Source: Nocardioides sp. dk884 (lineage in GTDB: Bacteria; Actinomycetota; Actinomycetes; Propionibacteriales; Nocardioidaceae). Taken from it: DNA of 64,000 nt. The notes below the pieces were generated by a model. It was not told the DNA's origin. It made no database searches and saw nothing but the letters and a program-made list of their open reading frames with translations. The translations under genes and the position numbers were made by a program. The stretch covers positions 3,261,501 through 3,325,500 of the forward strand of contig NZ_CP045649.1 in NCBI RefSeq assembly GCF_009557055.1, given 5' to 3'. Positions 54,247-63,201 of the stretch are shown piece after piece. Every line of letters begins with the position of its first letter. Within the stretch, counting starts at the first letter, position 1.

Positions 54247-54756
54247 ATGACGCAGTCCCCCGGCCAGGACATCATCTGGCTGACCCAGGACGCCCACGAC
54301 AAGCTGCAGGCCGAGCTTGCCAACCTCAAGGGCCCCGTCCGTCAGGAGATCGTCGAGAAGATCAGCTCGGCGCGTGACGAGGGCGACCTCAAGGAGAACG
54401 GCGGCTACCACGCGGCTCGTGAGGAGCAGGGCCGCGTCGAGGGGCGGATCCGCCAGCTCGAGGACATGCTGCGCCGCGCCGAGGTGGGCGAGACCCCGCC
54501 CGACGACGGCGTCGTCGAGCCCGGCATGGTCGTCACCTACAAGTTCGTCGGTGACGACGACGACGAGGCCGAGACCTTCCTGCTCGGTGCCCGCGAGATG
54601 GAGGACACCGTCGAGGGCATCAAGGTCTACTCCCCGCAGGCCCCGCTCGGCGCGGCCATCAACGGCGCCCGTGCCGGTGACACCGTCTCCTACGCCGCGC
54701 CCAACGGCAAGGAGATGAAGGTCGTCGTGCTCGGCGCCGTGCCGTACCAGCCGTGA
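54247..54756 (+). CDS. greA: Transcription elongation factor GreA
   Basis: A 169-residue GreA. The N-terminal coiled coil has the conserved tip acids in ARDEGDLKENGGYHAAREEQ, and the C-terminal FKBP-like domain has the expected beta strands with SPQAPLGAAINGARAGDTV. It helps stalled RNA polymerase by stimulating RNA cleavage. Ends 18 bp before the convergent ilvA. Confidence 0.95.
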   Translation: MTQSPGQDIIWLTQDAHDKLQAELANLKGPVRQEIVEKISSARDEGDLKENGGYHAAREEQGRVEGRIRQLEDMLRRAEVGETPPDDGVVEPGMVVTYKFVGDDDDEAETFLLGAREMEDTVEGIKVYSPQAPLGAAINGARAGDTVSYAAPNGKEMKVVVLGAVPYQP

Positions 54757-54774
54757 CCTCGTGAGGGCCGGGGC

Positions 54775-56001
54775 TCAGCTCCGCTCCTCACCCCCACGCA
54801 CCAGGTAGCCCCGTCCTCGCAGCAGCTCCATGAGCTCGCGCGAGTGCGGGGCTCCTCGCGTCTCCAGCTGCAGATGCACCTCGACCTCGTCGAGGTGCAG
54901 GGCCGGCGAGTGCCGCTCGTGGACCACCTCGAGCACGTTCGCGCCGATCCCGGCGATCTCGGTGAGCAGCTCGGCGAGGCCGCCGGGGCTGTCCGGCACC
55001 CGCACGTGCAGGTGGAGGTAGCGTCCGGCCGCCGCCATGCCGTGCCGGATCACCTTGCCGATCAGCAGCGGGTCGACGTTGCCGCCGGACAGCACCGCCA
55101 CCGCCGGCGTGCCGAACACGTCGGGACGGTCCAGCAGTGCGGCCACCGCGGCGGCGCCCGCCGGCTCGACGACGAGCTTGGCGCGCTCGATGAGCGAGAG
55201 CAGCGCGCGCGAGATCGAGTCCTCCGAGACGGTGACGATCTCATCGACGTGGTCGCGCACGGCCGCGAAGGTGATCTCCCCCGGCATCCCGACCGCGATG
55301 CCGTCGGCCATCGTCTTCATCGAGCCCAGGCGGCGCGGCACCCCTTCCGCCAGCGAACCGGGGTACGCCGCGGCGCCGGTCGCCTGCACCCCGACCACGC
55401 GGACCTCGGGGCGCAGCGCCTTGACCGCGATCGCGACGCCGGCCAGCAGCCCGCCCCCGCCAGTGGGCACCAGCACCGTCTGGACCTCGGGCACCTGCTC
55501 GAGGATCTCCAGGCCCACGGTGCCCTGCCCGGCCACGACGTCGGGGTGGTCGAAGGGGTGGATCAGCACCGCACCGGTCTGCTCGCTGAACGCCTGCGCG
55601 GTCGCCAGGACGTCCTCGAGGTAGCCGGGCGCGAAGCGCACCTCCGCGCCGTACGCCCTCGTCGCGCGCTCCTTGGGGATCGGCGCCCCCTCGGGCATGA
55701 ACACCGTGGCGCGGGCACCGAGCATCTGGGCGGCGAGGGCGACGCCCTGGGCGTGGTTGCCGGCCGAGGCCGCCACCACGCCGCGGGCCCGCTCCTCGGC
55801 GCTGAGCCGGGCGATGCGGACGTAGGCGCCGCGGGCCTTGAAGGAGCCGGTGCGCTGGAGGTTCTCGCACTTGAGGTGCACCGGACCGTCGACGAGCGCC
55901 GAGAGCCAGCGCGACTCCTCCATCGGGGTGCGGATCGCCACCCCCTCGAGCAGCTCGCGGGCGGCGCGGATGTCGCCCAGCGACACCGTCGGCGTGCTCA
56001 C
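54775..56001 (-). CDS. ilvA: Threonine ammonia-lyase
   Basis: A 408-residue PLP enzyme. The PLP lysine is Lys55 in TGSFKARGAY; the Gly loop is VPTGGGGLLAG and SAGNHAQGVA binds substrate. A C-terminal ACT-like domain (about residues 325-400) is present, so this is the short (biodegradative or actinobacterial) form. It makes 2-oxobutanoate from threonine. Last gene of an operon with metB and the AI-2E-type transporter; starts overlap by four bases. Confidence 0.92.
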   Translation of the reverse strand: MSTPTVSLGDIRAARELLEGVAIRTPMEESRWLSALVDGPVHLKCENLQRTGSFKARGAYVRIARLSAEERARGVVAASAGNHAQGVALAAQMLGARATVFMPEGAPIPKERATRAYGAEVRFAPGYLEDVLATAQAFSEQTGAVLIHPFDHPDVVAGQGTVGLEILEQVPEVQTVLVPTGGGGLLAGVAIAVKALRPEVRVVGVQATGAAAYPGSLAEGVPRRLGSMKTMADGIAVGMPGEITFAAVRDHVDEIVTVSEDSISRALLSLIERAKLVVEPAGAAAVAALLDRPDVFGTPAVAVLSGGNVDPLLIGKVIRHGMAAAGRYLHLHVRVPDSPGGLAELLTEIAGIGANVLEVVHERHSPALHLDEVEVHLQLETRGAPHSRELMELLRGRGYLVRGGEERS

Positions 56002-57458
56002 GGTCTCTCCGCCGCCACGGGCGACTCGGGGGTGTCGCCGACCGCGGCGTGCTCGTCAGCCACGCGTGCCGGCTGCTCGCCGTCCTCGGCGTAGTCCTCC
56101 TCCAACGCCTCCACGGGGTCCTCCCCGGGGCTGCTGCGGGAGGCGAGGTGGGTGACCACCGCGTTGATCGCGGCCACCATCGGCACCGCGACCAGCGCGC
56201 CGGCAACGCCCGCCAGCACGACGCCGCAGGCGATCGCGACCAGCACGCCGAGCGGGTGGACCGAGACGAAGCGGCCCATCAGGAACGGCTGGAGCACGTG
56301 GCCCTCGATCTGCTGGACCACGATCACGCCGATCAGCATCAGCACGGCGGTCCACAGGCCCTGGTCGACCAGCGCCACGAGCACCGCCACCGCGCCGGCG
56401 ACCGTCGCGCCGACCATCGGCACGAAGGCACCGACGAAGACCACCAGGCCGATCGCCAGGACCAGCGGCAGGCCGAGCGCCGCGGCCCACACCGAGATGC
56501 CGATCGCATCCACGAGCGCCACCAGCACGGTGGCCCGCACGAACTGGGTGAGCGAGACCCAGGCGACCCGGCCCGAGCTGTCGACCGCCTCGCGGGCCGC
56601 GCGCGGCGCGAGGCGCACGAAGAACGCCCAGATCCGGGCCCCGTCGGCCATGAAGAAGTAGGTCGAGAAGATCACGATGAAGAAGCCGGTGACGACGTGC
56701 GTCAGCGCCGTGCCGAGGGAGGTGACCTGGCTGAACGCGCCGCCGTTCTTCGACCACTCGGTGATCGCGTCCTGGGCGTCCTTGATGTAGCTGTTGATCT
56801 GGGAGTCGCTGGCGTTGAGGGGGCCGTCGCGCAGCCACACCCGCACCTTGCCCAGGCCCTGGACGACCTGGTCGACCAGCTGGGAGTACTGATCGGCGAT
56901 CTGCTGGCTCACGAAGGTGACCATCAGCCCGAGCATCGCGAGGCCGGCCATCATCACCAGCAGGGCCGCCAGCCCGCGCGGCAGGCCGATGCGCCGCAAC
57001 AGGCGCACGACCGGGCTCGCGAGCGCGGCCAGCAGCAGCGCGATCGCCAGCGGGACAGTGACCACCGAGAAGCGCCACAGCAGGTTGAGCAGGACGTACG
57101 TCGCGGCCGCGATCACCAGCATCCGCCACGACCAGGCCGCCGCGAGGTCCACGCCCCACGGCACCTGGGCACGGCTGAAGTTGGAGCGGCCGGCGACGGC
57201 CGGCGCCGGCTCGGGGTCGCCGCGGCGGTCAGCGGCGCGGATCAGCGCCCACTGGTTGGCGAGCTGCTGGGTGATCCGCTCGCCGAAGCGCTCCTCGTCC
57301 TCGGCGCTCGGCGCTCGGGTGGCGCCGCCGCCCGCACGGCCCCGCAGGACGCGCCGGGGCAGCCGGAGCCGGCCCCGCCGACCCCCGCCGTCCTGGTCGG
57401 CCGCGTGCTCCTCGTCCACCCCGTCGATCCTTCCCTCCCCCGCTTCCGCCTGTGTCAC
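55998..57458 (-). CDS. AI-2E family transporter
   Basis: A 486-residue membrane protein with about eight helices in the typical YdiK/TqsA order: two after the N-terminal polar region, a coiled segment, then helices ending with QIEGHVLQPFLMGRFVSVHPL. The long charged N-terminus (about 110 residues) is common in actinobacteria. The transported substrate is unknown; some members have been described as sodium/proton antiporters. Its GTG overlaps the metB stop and its stop overlaps ilvA. Confidence 0.88.
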   Translation of the reverse strand: MTQAEAGEGRIDGVDEEHAADQDGGGRRGRLRLPRRVLRGRAGGGATRAPSAEDEERFGERITQQLANQWALIRAADRRGDPEPAPAVAGRSNFSRAQVPWGVDLAAAWSWRMLVIAAATYVLLNLLWRFSVVTVPLAIALLLAALASPVVRLLRRIGLPRGLAALLVMMAGLAMLGLMVTFVSQQIADQYSQLVDQVVQGLGKVRVWLRDGPLNASDSQINSYIKDAQDAITEWSKNGGAFSQVTSLGTALTHVVTGFFIVIFSTYFFMADGARIWAFFVRLAPRAAREAVDSSGRVAWVSLTQFVRATVLVALVDAIGISVWAAALGLPLVLAIGLVVFVGAFVPMVGATVAGAVAVLVALVDQGLWTAVLMLIGVIVVQQIEGHVLQPFLMGRFVSVHPLGVLVAIACGVVLAGVAGALVAVPMVAAINAVVTHLASRSSPGEDPVEALEEDYAEDGEQPARVADEHAAVGDTPESPVAAERP

Positions 57459-58621
57459 GAGCCCAGCGCCTGCTCGAGGTCGGCGAGCAGGTCCTCGGCG
57501 GTCTCGATGCCGACGCTGAGGCGCACCAGGTCGGCCGGGACCTCCAGGTCGGTGCCGGCGACGCTCGCGTGGGTCATCCGGCCGGGGTGCTCGATCAGCG
57601 ACTCCACGCCACCGAGGGACTCACCCAGGGTGAACACCTGGGCGCGCTCGCAGGCGCGCAGGGCGGCCTCCTCGCCCCCGGCGCAGCGGAACGAGACCAT
57701 GCCGCCGAAGCGGCGCATCTGGCGTGCGGCCACCGCGTGGCCGGGGTGCTCGGGCAGGCCGGGATAGATCACGTCGGTGACGCCGGGGTGCTCGAGCAGG
57801 AACTGCACGACCCGCTCGGCGTTGTCGCAGTGGCGCTCCATGCGGACCGCGAGGGTCTTGATGCCGCGGTGGGTGAGGAAGGAGTCGAACGGGCCGGGCA
57901 CCGCCCCGATGGCGTTCTGGTGGAAGGCGATCGCCTCGGCCACCGCGAGGTCGCGCACGACCAGGGCGCCCCCGACCACGTCGGAGTGCCCCCCGACGTA
58001 CTTGGTGGTGGAGTGGACCACGACGTCGGCGCCCAGGGTCAGCGGCTGCTGGAGGTACGGCGAGGCGAAGGTGTTGTCGACGACGAGCAGGGCGCCCGCC
58101 TCGTGGGCGATGCCGGCGAGCGCCTCGATGTCGCCGATGGTGAGCAGCGGGTTGGTCGGGGTCTCGACCCAGACCAGCTTGGTGAGGCCGGGGCGGATCG
58201 CCGCGCGCACCGCGTCGAGGTCGGAGACGGCCGCGGGGGTGAGCTCCAGGCCCCAGACCCGCTCGACCTTGTCGAAGAGGCGGTAGGTGCCGCCGTACGC
58301 GTCGTCGGGGATGACCGCGTGGTCGCCCGGGCGGCACAGCGCGCGCACCAGGGTGTCCTCGGCGGCCAGGCCGGAGGCGAAGGCGAAGGCCCGCTCGCCC
58401 TCCTCCAGCGCCGCCAGCGCGCCCTCGAGGGCGGTGCGGGTGGGGTTGGCGGACCGGCTGTACTCGTAGCCGCCGCGCAGGCCGCCCACGCCGTCCTGCT
58501 TGTAGGTGCTGGTGGCGTAGATGGGCGGGATCACCGCGCCGGTCGTCGGGTCGGGCTCATAGCCGGCGTGGATCGCACGCGTCTCGAAGCCAGACTTGCC
58601 ACTGTGTCGCTGCTCGGTCAT
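57455..58621 (-). CDS. metB: Cystathionine gamma-synthase / lyase
   Basis: A 388-residue Cys/Met PLP enzyme. YEYSRSANPTR, the GGTYRLFD segment, VDNTFASPYLQQPL and the PLP lysine in HSTTKYVGGHSD (Lys207) are all present. It makes cystathionine from an activated homoserine and cysteine, though a lyase role (MetC/Cth) cannot be excluded. First gene of the metB operon; divergent from msrA. Confidence 0.9.
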   Translation of the reverse strand: MTEQRHSGKSGFETRAIHAGYEPDPTTGAVIPPIYATSTYKQDGVGGLRGGYEYSRSANPTRTALEGALAALEEGERAFAFASGLAAEDTLVRALCRPGDHAVIPDDAYGGTYRLFDKVERVWGLELTPAAVSDLDAVRAAIRPGLTKLVWVETPTNPLLTIGDIEALAGIAHEAGALLVVDNTFASPYLQQPLTLGADVVVHSTTKYVGGHSDVVGGALVVRDLAVAEAIAFHQNAIGAVPGPFDSFLTHRGIKTLAVRMERHCDNAERVVQFLLEHPGVTDVIYPGLPEHPGHAVAARQMRRFGGMVSFRCAGGEEAALRACERAQVFTLGESLGGVESLIEHPGRMTHASVAGTDLEVPADLVRLSVGIETAEDLLADLEQALGS

Positions 58622-58714
58622 GTGCTGAGGCTAGCGGTGGGGAGGTCGGGAACGATCTGGTCGCCGGTGCTGTTGGACACTGGGCAGGCCCCACCCCCAG
58701 GAAGTGAGTCCCCC

Positions 58715-59368
58715 GTGTTCTTCTCCCGCACCAAGAGCCAGCTCCTCGCCCCGGACGCCACGCTGCCCGGTCGCACCGAGCGCCCCTGGCACCTCGCCGA
58801 GAAGCACCTCGTGCTCGGCACCCCGCTGGTCACCGACGAGGCGCCGGCCGGCTACGAGGTAGCGGTCTTCGGGCTGGGCTGCTTCTGGGGCGCCGAGGAG
58901 ATCTACTGGCAGATCCCCGGCGTCTGGTCCACCTCGGTCGGGTACGCCGGCGGCACCACGCCGAACCCGTCGTATGAGGAGGTCTGCAGCGGTGGCACCA
59001 ACCACACCGAGGCGATCCGCGTGGTCTTCGACCCCGCGCAGGTCTCCTACGCCGACCTGGTGAAGCGGTTCTTCGAGGTCCACGACCCGACGCAGGGGAT
59101 GCGCCAGGGCAACGACGTCGGCACCCAGTACCGCTCGGCGATCTACTGGACCACCCCCGAGCAGGAGGCGACCGCCCGCGAGCTGACCTCGGTGTACGCC
59201 ACCGAGCTCGCCCGCCGCGGCCTCGGCGAGATCACCACCGAGATCCGCCCGGCCGCGGAGACGCCGTACTACTACGCCGAGGACGTGCACCAGCAGTACC
59301 TCGCCAAGAACCCCCACGGCTACCGCTGCCACTCCAACACCGGCGTCCGCTTCCCCGCCACCGCCTGA
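58715..59368 (+). CDS. msrA: Peptide methionine sulfoxide reductase MsrA
   Basis: A 217-residue MsrA from the GTG at 58715. GCFWGAEE has the catalytic Cys56. GGTTPNPSYEEVCSGGTNHTE and FFEVHDPTQGMRQGNDVGTQY are typical. The final segment has GYRCHSNTG with a resolving-type Cys. It repairs oxidised methionine (S-form). Divergent from metB; linked to methionine metabolism by that position. Confidence 0.94.
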   Translation: MFFSRTKSQLLAPDATLPGRTERPWHLAEKHLVLGTPLVTDEAPAGYEVAVFGLGCFWGAEEIYWQIPGVWSTSVGYAGGTTPNPSYEEVCSGGTNHTEAIRVVFDPAQVSYADLVKRFFEVHDPTQGMRQGNDVGTQYRSAIYWTTPEQEATARELTSVYATELARRGLGEITTEIRPAAETPYYYAEDVHQQYLAKNPHGYRCHSNTGVRFPATA

Positions 59369-59380
59369 CCCCTCGTTCGC

Positions 59381-59446
59381 CGAGTCGGCGCCAATGGTTG
59401 CGCGAGTCGGCGCCAATGGTTGCGCGAGTCGGCGCCAATGGTGGCG
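59381..59446. repeat. Three tandem copies of a 22-bp repeat
   Basis: CGAGTCGGCGCCAATGGTTGCG occurs at 59381-59402 and 59403-59424, and with one change at 59425-59446. Each unit has the palindrome GGCGCC. The units recur in inverted and decayed form at 60090-60152, and once at 21405-21423. Confidence 0.9.
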
Positions 59447-59555
59447 CCGGTCCGAGACCGGGTGCCTCTTCCTGAGCTACCGCCGCCGCGACCGAGGCCT
59501 GGTCTAGCCCGCCGGCCGGCCGACGGGCTGGCGCTCCGGGGGCTAGGTTCCGGTC

Positions 59556-60173
59556 ATGACTGTCGCCGCCCGGAGAACCTCCCACCCGCGGAGGGCCCTC
59601 TGGGCCGGGCTCTGCGGGCTCGCCCTGATCCTGGCTGCCGTCGTGGCGTGGATCGTGGTCGTGATGACCCACATGGGTGGATACCCCCACTGGTCGGACG
59701 ACTCCGTCGTCCCGGTGGACGGGCGTGCCCACCGGGTCGAGGTGGACGGCGACCGTCCGCTGATGATCTGGACCTTCGACCGGACGCCCACCTGCACGGC
59801 CCGTGACGCCTCGGGCGCCGAGGTGCCGACCGAGGCCCCGGACGGCACCTACCGCCGCGACGGCGGCGCCGCGGACTGGGTGGGCTTCACGGTGCTGCGG
59901 CCGTCGTCAGATTCGGTCGAGGTCACCTGCCGTGGCATCCACCCGTCCTCGCGGAGCCTGGTCATGGTCGAGAGCGTGCCTCGACTGCCTGCGCGCATGG
60001 CCGGCGATGGACCGGAGGTCTGGGTCGCCGTCGGCCTCACGGGCGCCGGCCTGGCCACCCTAGTCACGGCCGCGCTGCTCGCCGTACGCCGCCATGAGCG
60101 CCGACTCGACGCGCCATTGGCGCCGACTCGCGCAAACCTCGGGGCCGACTCGGCGAGGGGTACGAAGGGGTGA
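59556..60173 (+). CDS. Membrane protein with outer domain, unknown function
   Basis: A 205-residue protein with an N-terminal membrane helix (about residues 15-38), an outer domain (about 40-150) with a Cys pair (TPTCTARDASG and VTCRGIHP) and a second helix (about 157-180) near the end. The last ~25 residues (RRHERRLDAPLAPTRANLGA...) are encoded by the inverted repeat cluster at 60090-60152, so the C-terminus may be a recent addition. No family is recognised. Confidence 0.68.
   Translation: MTVAARRTSHPRRALWAGLCGLALILAAVVAWIVVVMTHMGGYPHWSDDSVVPVDGRAHRVEVDGDRPLMIWTFDRTPTCTARDASGAEVPTEAPDGTYRRDGGAADWVGFTVLRPSSDSVEVTCRGIHPSSRSLVMVESVPRLPARMAGDGPEVWVAVGLTGAGLATLVTAALLAVRRHERRLDAPLAPTRANLGADSARGTKG
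60090..60152. repeat. Three inverted, partly decayed copies of the 22-bp repeat
   Basis: CGCCATGAGCGCCGACTCG (60090-60108), CGCCATTGGCGCCGACTCG (60112-60130) and a weaker copy at 60131-60152 are inverted relative to 59381-59446. They overlap the end of the coding region of the membrane protein. Confidence 0.8.
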
Positions 60174-60198
60174 CCGACCGCCGGGCACACTGGGAGGC

Positions 60199-61527
60199 AT
60201 GACCGACCTGCCCCGCAAGGCTGCGGCTCGCACCGCGCGGCTGGCCGCGCTGCCCCTGGGGTACGCCGGGCGCAGCGCGATCGGGCTCGGCAAGCGGATG
60301 GCCGGGCGACCCGGCGAGGACGTCATGTCCGACATCCAGCAGCGCACCGCCGAGCAGCTGTTCCGCACCCTGGGCGAGCTCAAGGGCGGGGCGATGAAGT
60401 TCGGCCAGGCGCTCTCCGTGCTCGAGGGCGCGCTGCCCGAGGAGGTCGCGGCGCCGTACCGCGAGAGCCTCACCCGGCTGCAGGACGCCGCTCCCCCGAT
60501 GCCGACCCAGCAGGTGCGCGAGGCGCTCGCCCGCGACCTGGGCCCGGACTGGAAGAAGCAGCTGGTCCGCCTCGATGGCGGCCCCGCGGCCGCCGCGTCG
60601 ATCGGGCAGGTGCACCGCGGCCGCTGGGCCGACGGGCGCGAAGTGGCGGTCAAGGTGCAGTACCCCGGCGCCGGCGAGGCGCTGCGCTCCGACCTCAAGC
60701 AGCTCGCCGCGATGGCGCGCACCCTGGGTCCGCTGGTGCCCGGCATGGACCTCAAGCCGCTCATCGCCGAGCTGCAGGACCGGGCCGCCGACGAGCTGGA
60801 CTACCGCCTCGAGGCCGAGGCACAGACCGCGTTCCACGAGGCGTTCCGCGACGACCCCGAGATCGTGGTCCCCGCGGTCGTGGCCGCCGGCGACAGCACC
60901 CTGATCACCGAGTGGATGGAGGGGCCCGGGTCCCTCGCGCGCGTGATCGCGGAGGGCACCCAGGAGGAGCGCGACCACTACGGCACCCTCTTCGCCCGCT
61001 TCCTGGTCGCCGCGCCCGCGCGCACCGGGATGCTGCACGCCGACCCGCACCCGGGCAACTTCCGCCCGCTGCCCACCGAGGACGGCTCACCGGGTCGCCT
61101 CGGGGTCCTCGACTACGGCGCGGTGGCGCGGCTGCCCGATCGCCGTTTCCCCGAGGCCGTGGGACGCCTGATCCGGACCGCCGCCGACGGGGACGGCGAG
61201 GCGCTGCTCGAGGGCCTGCGCGCGGAGGGGTTCGTCAAGGCCAACATCCGCATCGACCCCCAGCTGCTGCTGGACTACCTGCTGCCGTTCGTGGAGCCCG
61301 CGCAGGTCGACACCTTCCGGTTCTCGCGGGAGTGGATGCGCGAGCAGTTCCAGCGGCTCAACAACCCCCGCGACCCGTCGTACACGCTCGCGGTCAAGCT
61401 CAACCTGCCCCCGGAGTACCTCCTCATCCACCGCACCTGGCTCGGGGGCGTCGGCATGCTGTGCCAGCTGGAGTGCGAGGCGCCGTTCCGCGACCTGCTG
61501 ATCGAGCACCTCCCCGGCTTCGCCTGA
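60199..61527 (+). CDS. ABC1/UbiB-family atypical kinase
   Basis: A 442-residue UbiB-type protein. The hallmark KxGQ motif appears as GGAMKFGQALSV near residue 65. AAASIGQVHRG and the VAVKVQYPG lysine follow. HADPHPGNF is the catalytic loop and LDYGAV the metal site. Such proteins support quinone or other lipid synthesis, probably through ATPase activity; the partner here is unknown. No C-terminal membrane helices are seen, unlike UbiB of E. coli. Confidence 0.88.
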   Translation: MTDLPRKAAARTARLAALPLGYAGRSAIGLGKRMAGRPGEDVMSDIQQRTAEQLFRTLGELKGGAMKFGQALSVLEGALPEEVAAPYRESLTRLQDAAPPMPTQQVREALARDLGPDWKKQLVRLDGGPAAAASIGQVHRGRWADGREVAVKVQYPGAGEALRSDLKQLAAMARTLGPLVPGMDLKPLIAELQDRAADELDYRLEAEAQTAFHEAFRDDPEIVVPAVVAAGDSTLITEWMEGPGSLARVIAEGTQEERDHYGTLFARFLVAAPARTGMLHADPHPGNFRPLPTEDGSPGRLGVLDYGAVARLPDRRFPEAVGRLIRTAADGDGEALLEGLRAEGFVKANIRIDPQLLLDYLLPFVEPAQVDTFRFSREWMREQFQRLNNPRDPSYTLAVKLNLPPEYLLIHRTWLGGVGMLCQLECEAPFRDLLIEHLPGFA

Positions 61528-61555
61528 CCGCGCAGATCGCCAGCGGCCCGGCGGA

Positions 61556-62059
61556 TCAGTCGCCGGCGTCGAGCGGCAGGTGCATCACGTGCAATCCGAC
61601 CAGGCCGTGGGCGGCCGAGTCGAAGGCCTCCGGCACGGTGCCGACGATTCGGAACCCGAGCGCCTGCCACAGGCGTACGGCGGCGGTGTTGGTCTCGACC
61701 ACGGCGTTGAACTGGATCGCCCGGAAGCCTTGGTCGCGGTGCCACTGCACGACGTGCTCACCCAGGGCGCGCCCCACCCCGCGACCGCGGGCGGCCGGTG
61801 CCACGAGGAACGACGCGGTGCCGACGTGGCTGCCGCGGCCCGGCCGGTTCGGCCCCATCGTGGCGCTGCCGAGCACCTCGCCGTCCTCCACGAGCACCGC
61901 GGTGCGTCCCGGCGGCGCCTGCATCCACAGCCGCCGCCCGGCCTCCGGCGTGAGGTCCAGCGGGTAGGCGTAGGTCTCCCCCGCCTGCACCGTCTCCTGC
62001 AGGAACGGCCAGATCTGCGGCCAGTCCGTGTCGGTCGCGGTGCGGATCATCCGTCCCAT
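61556..62059 (-). CDS. GNAT N-acetyltransferase
   Basis: A 167-residue GNAT protein starting at MGRMIRTATD. The acetyl-CoA site is ARGRGVGRALGEHVV, near residue 95. The order of strands and the FNAVVETNTAAVRLWQALGF segment are typical. The acceptor is unknown. A longer frame upstream has no family support. Convergent with the UbiB-family gene. Confidence 0.86.
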   Translation of the reverse strand: MGRMIRTATDTDWPQIWPFLQETVQAGETYAYPLDLTPEAGRRLWMQAPPGRTAVLVEDGEVLGSATMGPNRPGRGSHVGTASFLVAPAARGRGVGRALGEHVVQWHRDQGFRAIQFNAVVETNTAAVRLWQALGFRIVGTVPEAFDSAAHGLVGLHVMHLPLDAGD

Positions 62060-62212
62060 GGCGGCGACGCTAGCGCCCCGGCTCCCGGGCGCTCGGCCCC
62101 TTCCGCCGGCTGAGCGGACCCGCCGACGCCGCGAGAGGCAGGCCCGATCACCCGGAGCGCCCCCGGACGCGCCGCGGAGCCTCGGCGGCTGGCACACTGG
62201 CTCTAAGAACAT

Positions 62213-62229
62213 TAAAACAGTATGTTTTA
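62213..62229. promoter_or_regulatory. AT-rich perfect palindrome before the ABC transporter operon
   Basis: TAAAACA-GTA-TGTTTTA at 62213-62229 is a perfect 7+3+7 inverted repeat inside very GC-rich DNA, 39 bp before the ATG at 62269. It is a strong candidate operator for the transporter genes; the regulator is unknown. Confidence 0.6.
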
Positions 62230-62268
62230 GTGACCTAGTTGCCAGCAAGCACGTTCCAGTGAGGTCCG

Positions 62269-63114
62269 ATGAGTCTGCTCAGCCCGGCGCTCCGCCGCTC
62301 CCCCGCGGCGACGAGCACCTCCGTCACCGCCGCCGGCGGTGCCGACGCCCTGCCGCTGCGCTTCGCCCAGGTCGGGCGCAGCTTCGGCAGCGGCTCGCAG
62401 GCTCGCGCGGTGCTGCGCGGCATCGATCTCGAGATCGCACCCGGCGAGGTCGTCGCCCTGCTCGGTCCCAGCGGCTGCGGCAAGTCCACCCTGCTGCGCG
62501 GCGCCGCGGGCCTCGACACCCCCACCACCGGGCAGGTGCTGATCGCCGACACCCCCGTCCGGGCGTACGACGAGCGCTGCGCGGTCGCCTTCCAGGAGCC
62601 GCGCCTGCTGCCCTGGCGCACGCTGCGCGCCAACGTCGCGCTGGGCCTGCCCGCCGGCACCGACCGCCGCGCCGGCGCGGCGCGGGTCCAGGAGCTGCTC
62701 GAGCTCGTCGGCCTCGCCGACCAGGCCGACCTGCGTCCGCGCGAGGTGTCCGGCGGCATGGCCCAGCGCACCTCGCTGGCGCGCGCCCTGGCTCGCCGGC
62801 CCGGCGTGCTGCTGCTCGACGAGCCGTTCGGCGCCCTCGACGCCCTCACCCGCCTGAAGATGCAGGACCTGCTGCTCGCGGTGCACGGGGGCAGCCCCAC
62901 GACGGTGCTGCTGGTCACCCACGACGTCGACGAGGCGCTCCAGCTGGCCGACCGGGTGGTCGTCCTCGGCCGCACGGGCGACGACCCGGCCGCCTCGGTG
63001 AGCCAGCTGGTGCCGGTGCCCGGCGTCCGGCCCCGCGACCGCGGCTCCGTCGAGCTCGCCGCCCTGCGCAGCCGGCTGCTGGAGAGCCTCGGCGTCGACG
63101 CGCACCGCCACTGA
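62269..63114 (+). CDS. ABC transporter ATP-binding protein, nitrate/sulfonate/taurine type
   Basis: A 281-residue ATPase of the SsuB/TauB group. Walker A GPSGCGKST is near residue 66, the Q-loop is FQEPRLLPWRTL, the signature VSGGMAQRTSLARAL and Walker B VLLLDEPFGALDALTRLKMQ. It drives import by a permease not seen in the window and works with the binding protein that follows 87 bp later. Probable substrates are alkanesulfonates or similar small anions. Confidence 0.88.
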   Translation: MSLLSPALRRSPAATSTSVTAAGGADALPLRFAQVGRSFGSGSQARAVLRGIDLEIAPGEVVALLGPSGCGKSTLLRGAAGLDTPTTGQVLIADTPVRAYDERCAVAFQEPRLLPWRTLRANVALGLPAGTDRRAGAARVQELLELVGLADQADLRPREVSGGMAQRTSLARALARRPGVLLLDEPFGALDALTRLKMQDLLLAVHGGSPTTVLLVTHDVDEALQLADRVVVLGRTGDDPAASVSQLVPVPGVRPRDRGSVELAALRSRLLESLGVDAHRH

Positions 63115-63201
63115 CCCGCGCCCCGCCGCCAGCCCGGCCGGCACGCCCACGACTCGGAACCCACCCCCGGCACACCGTGCCCGCAACCGAAGGAACCACC
63201 G

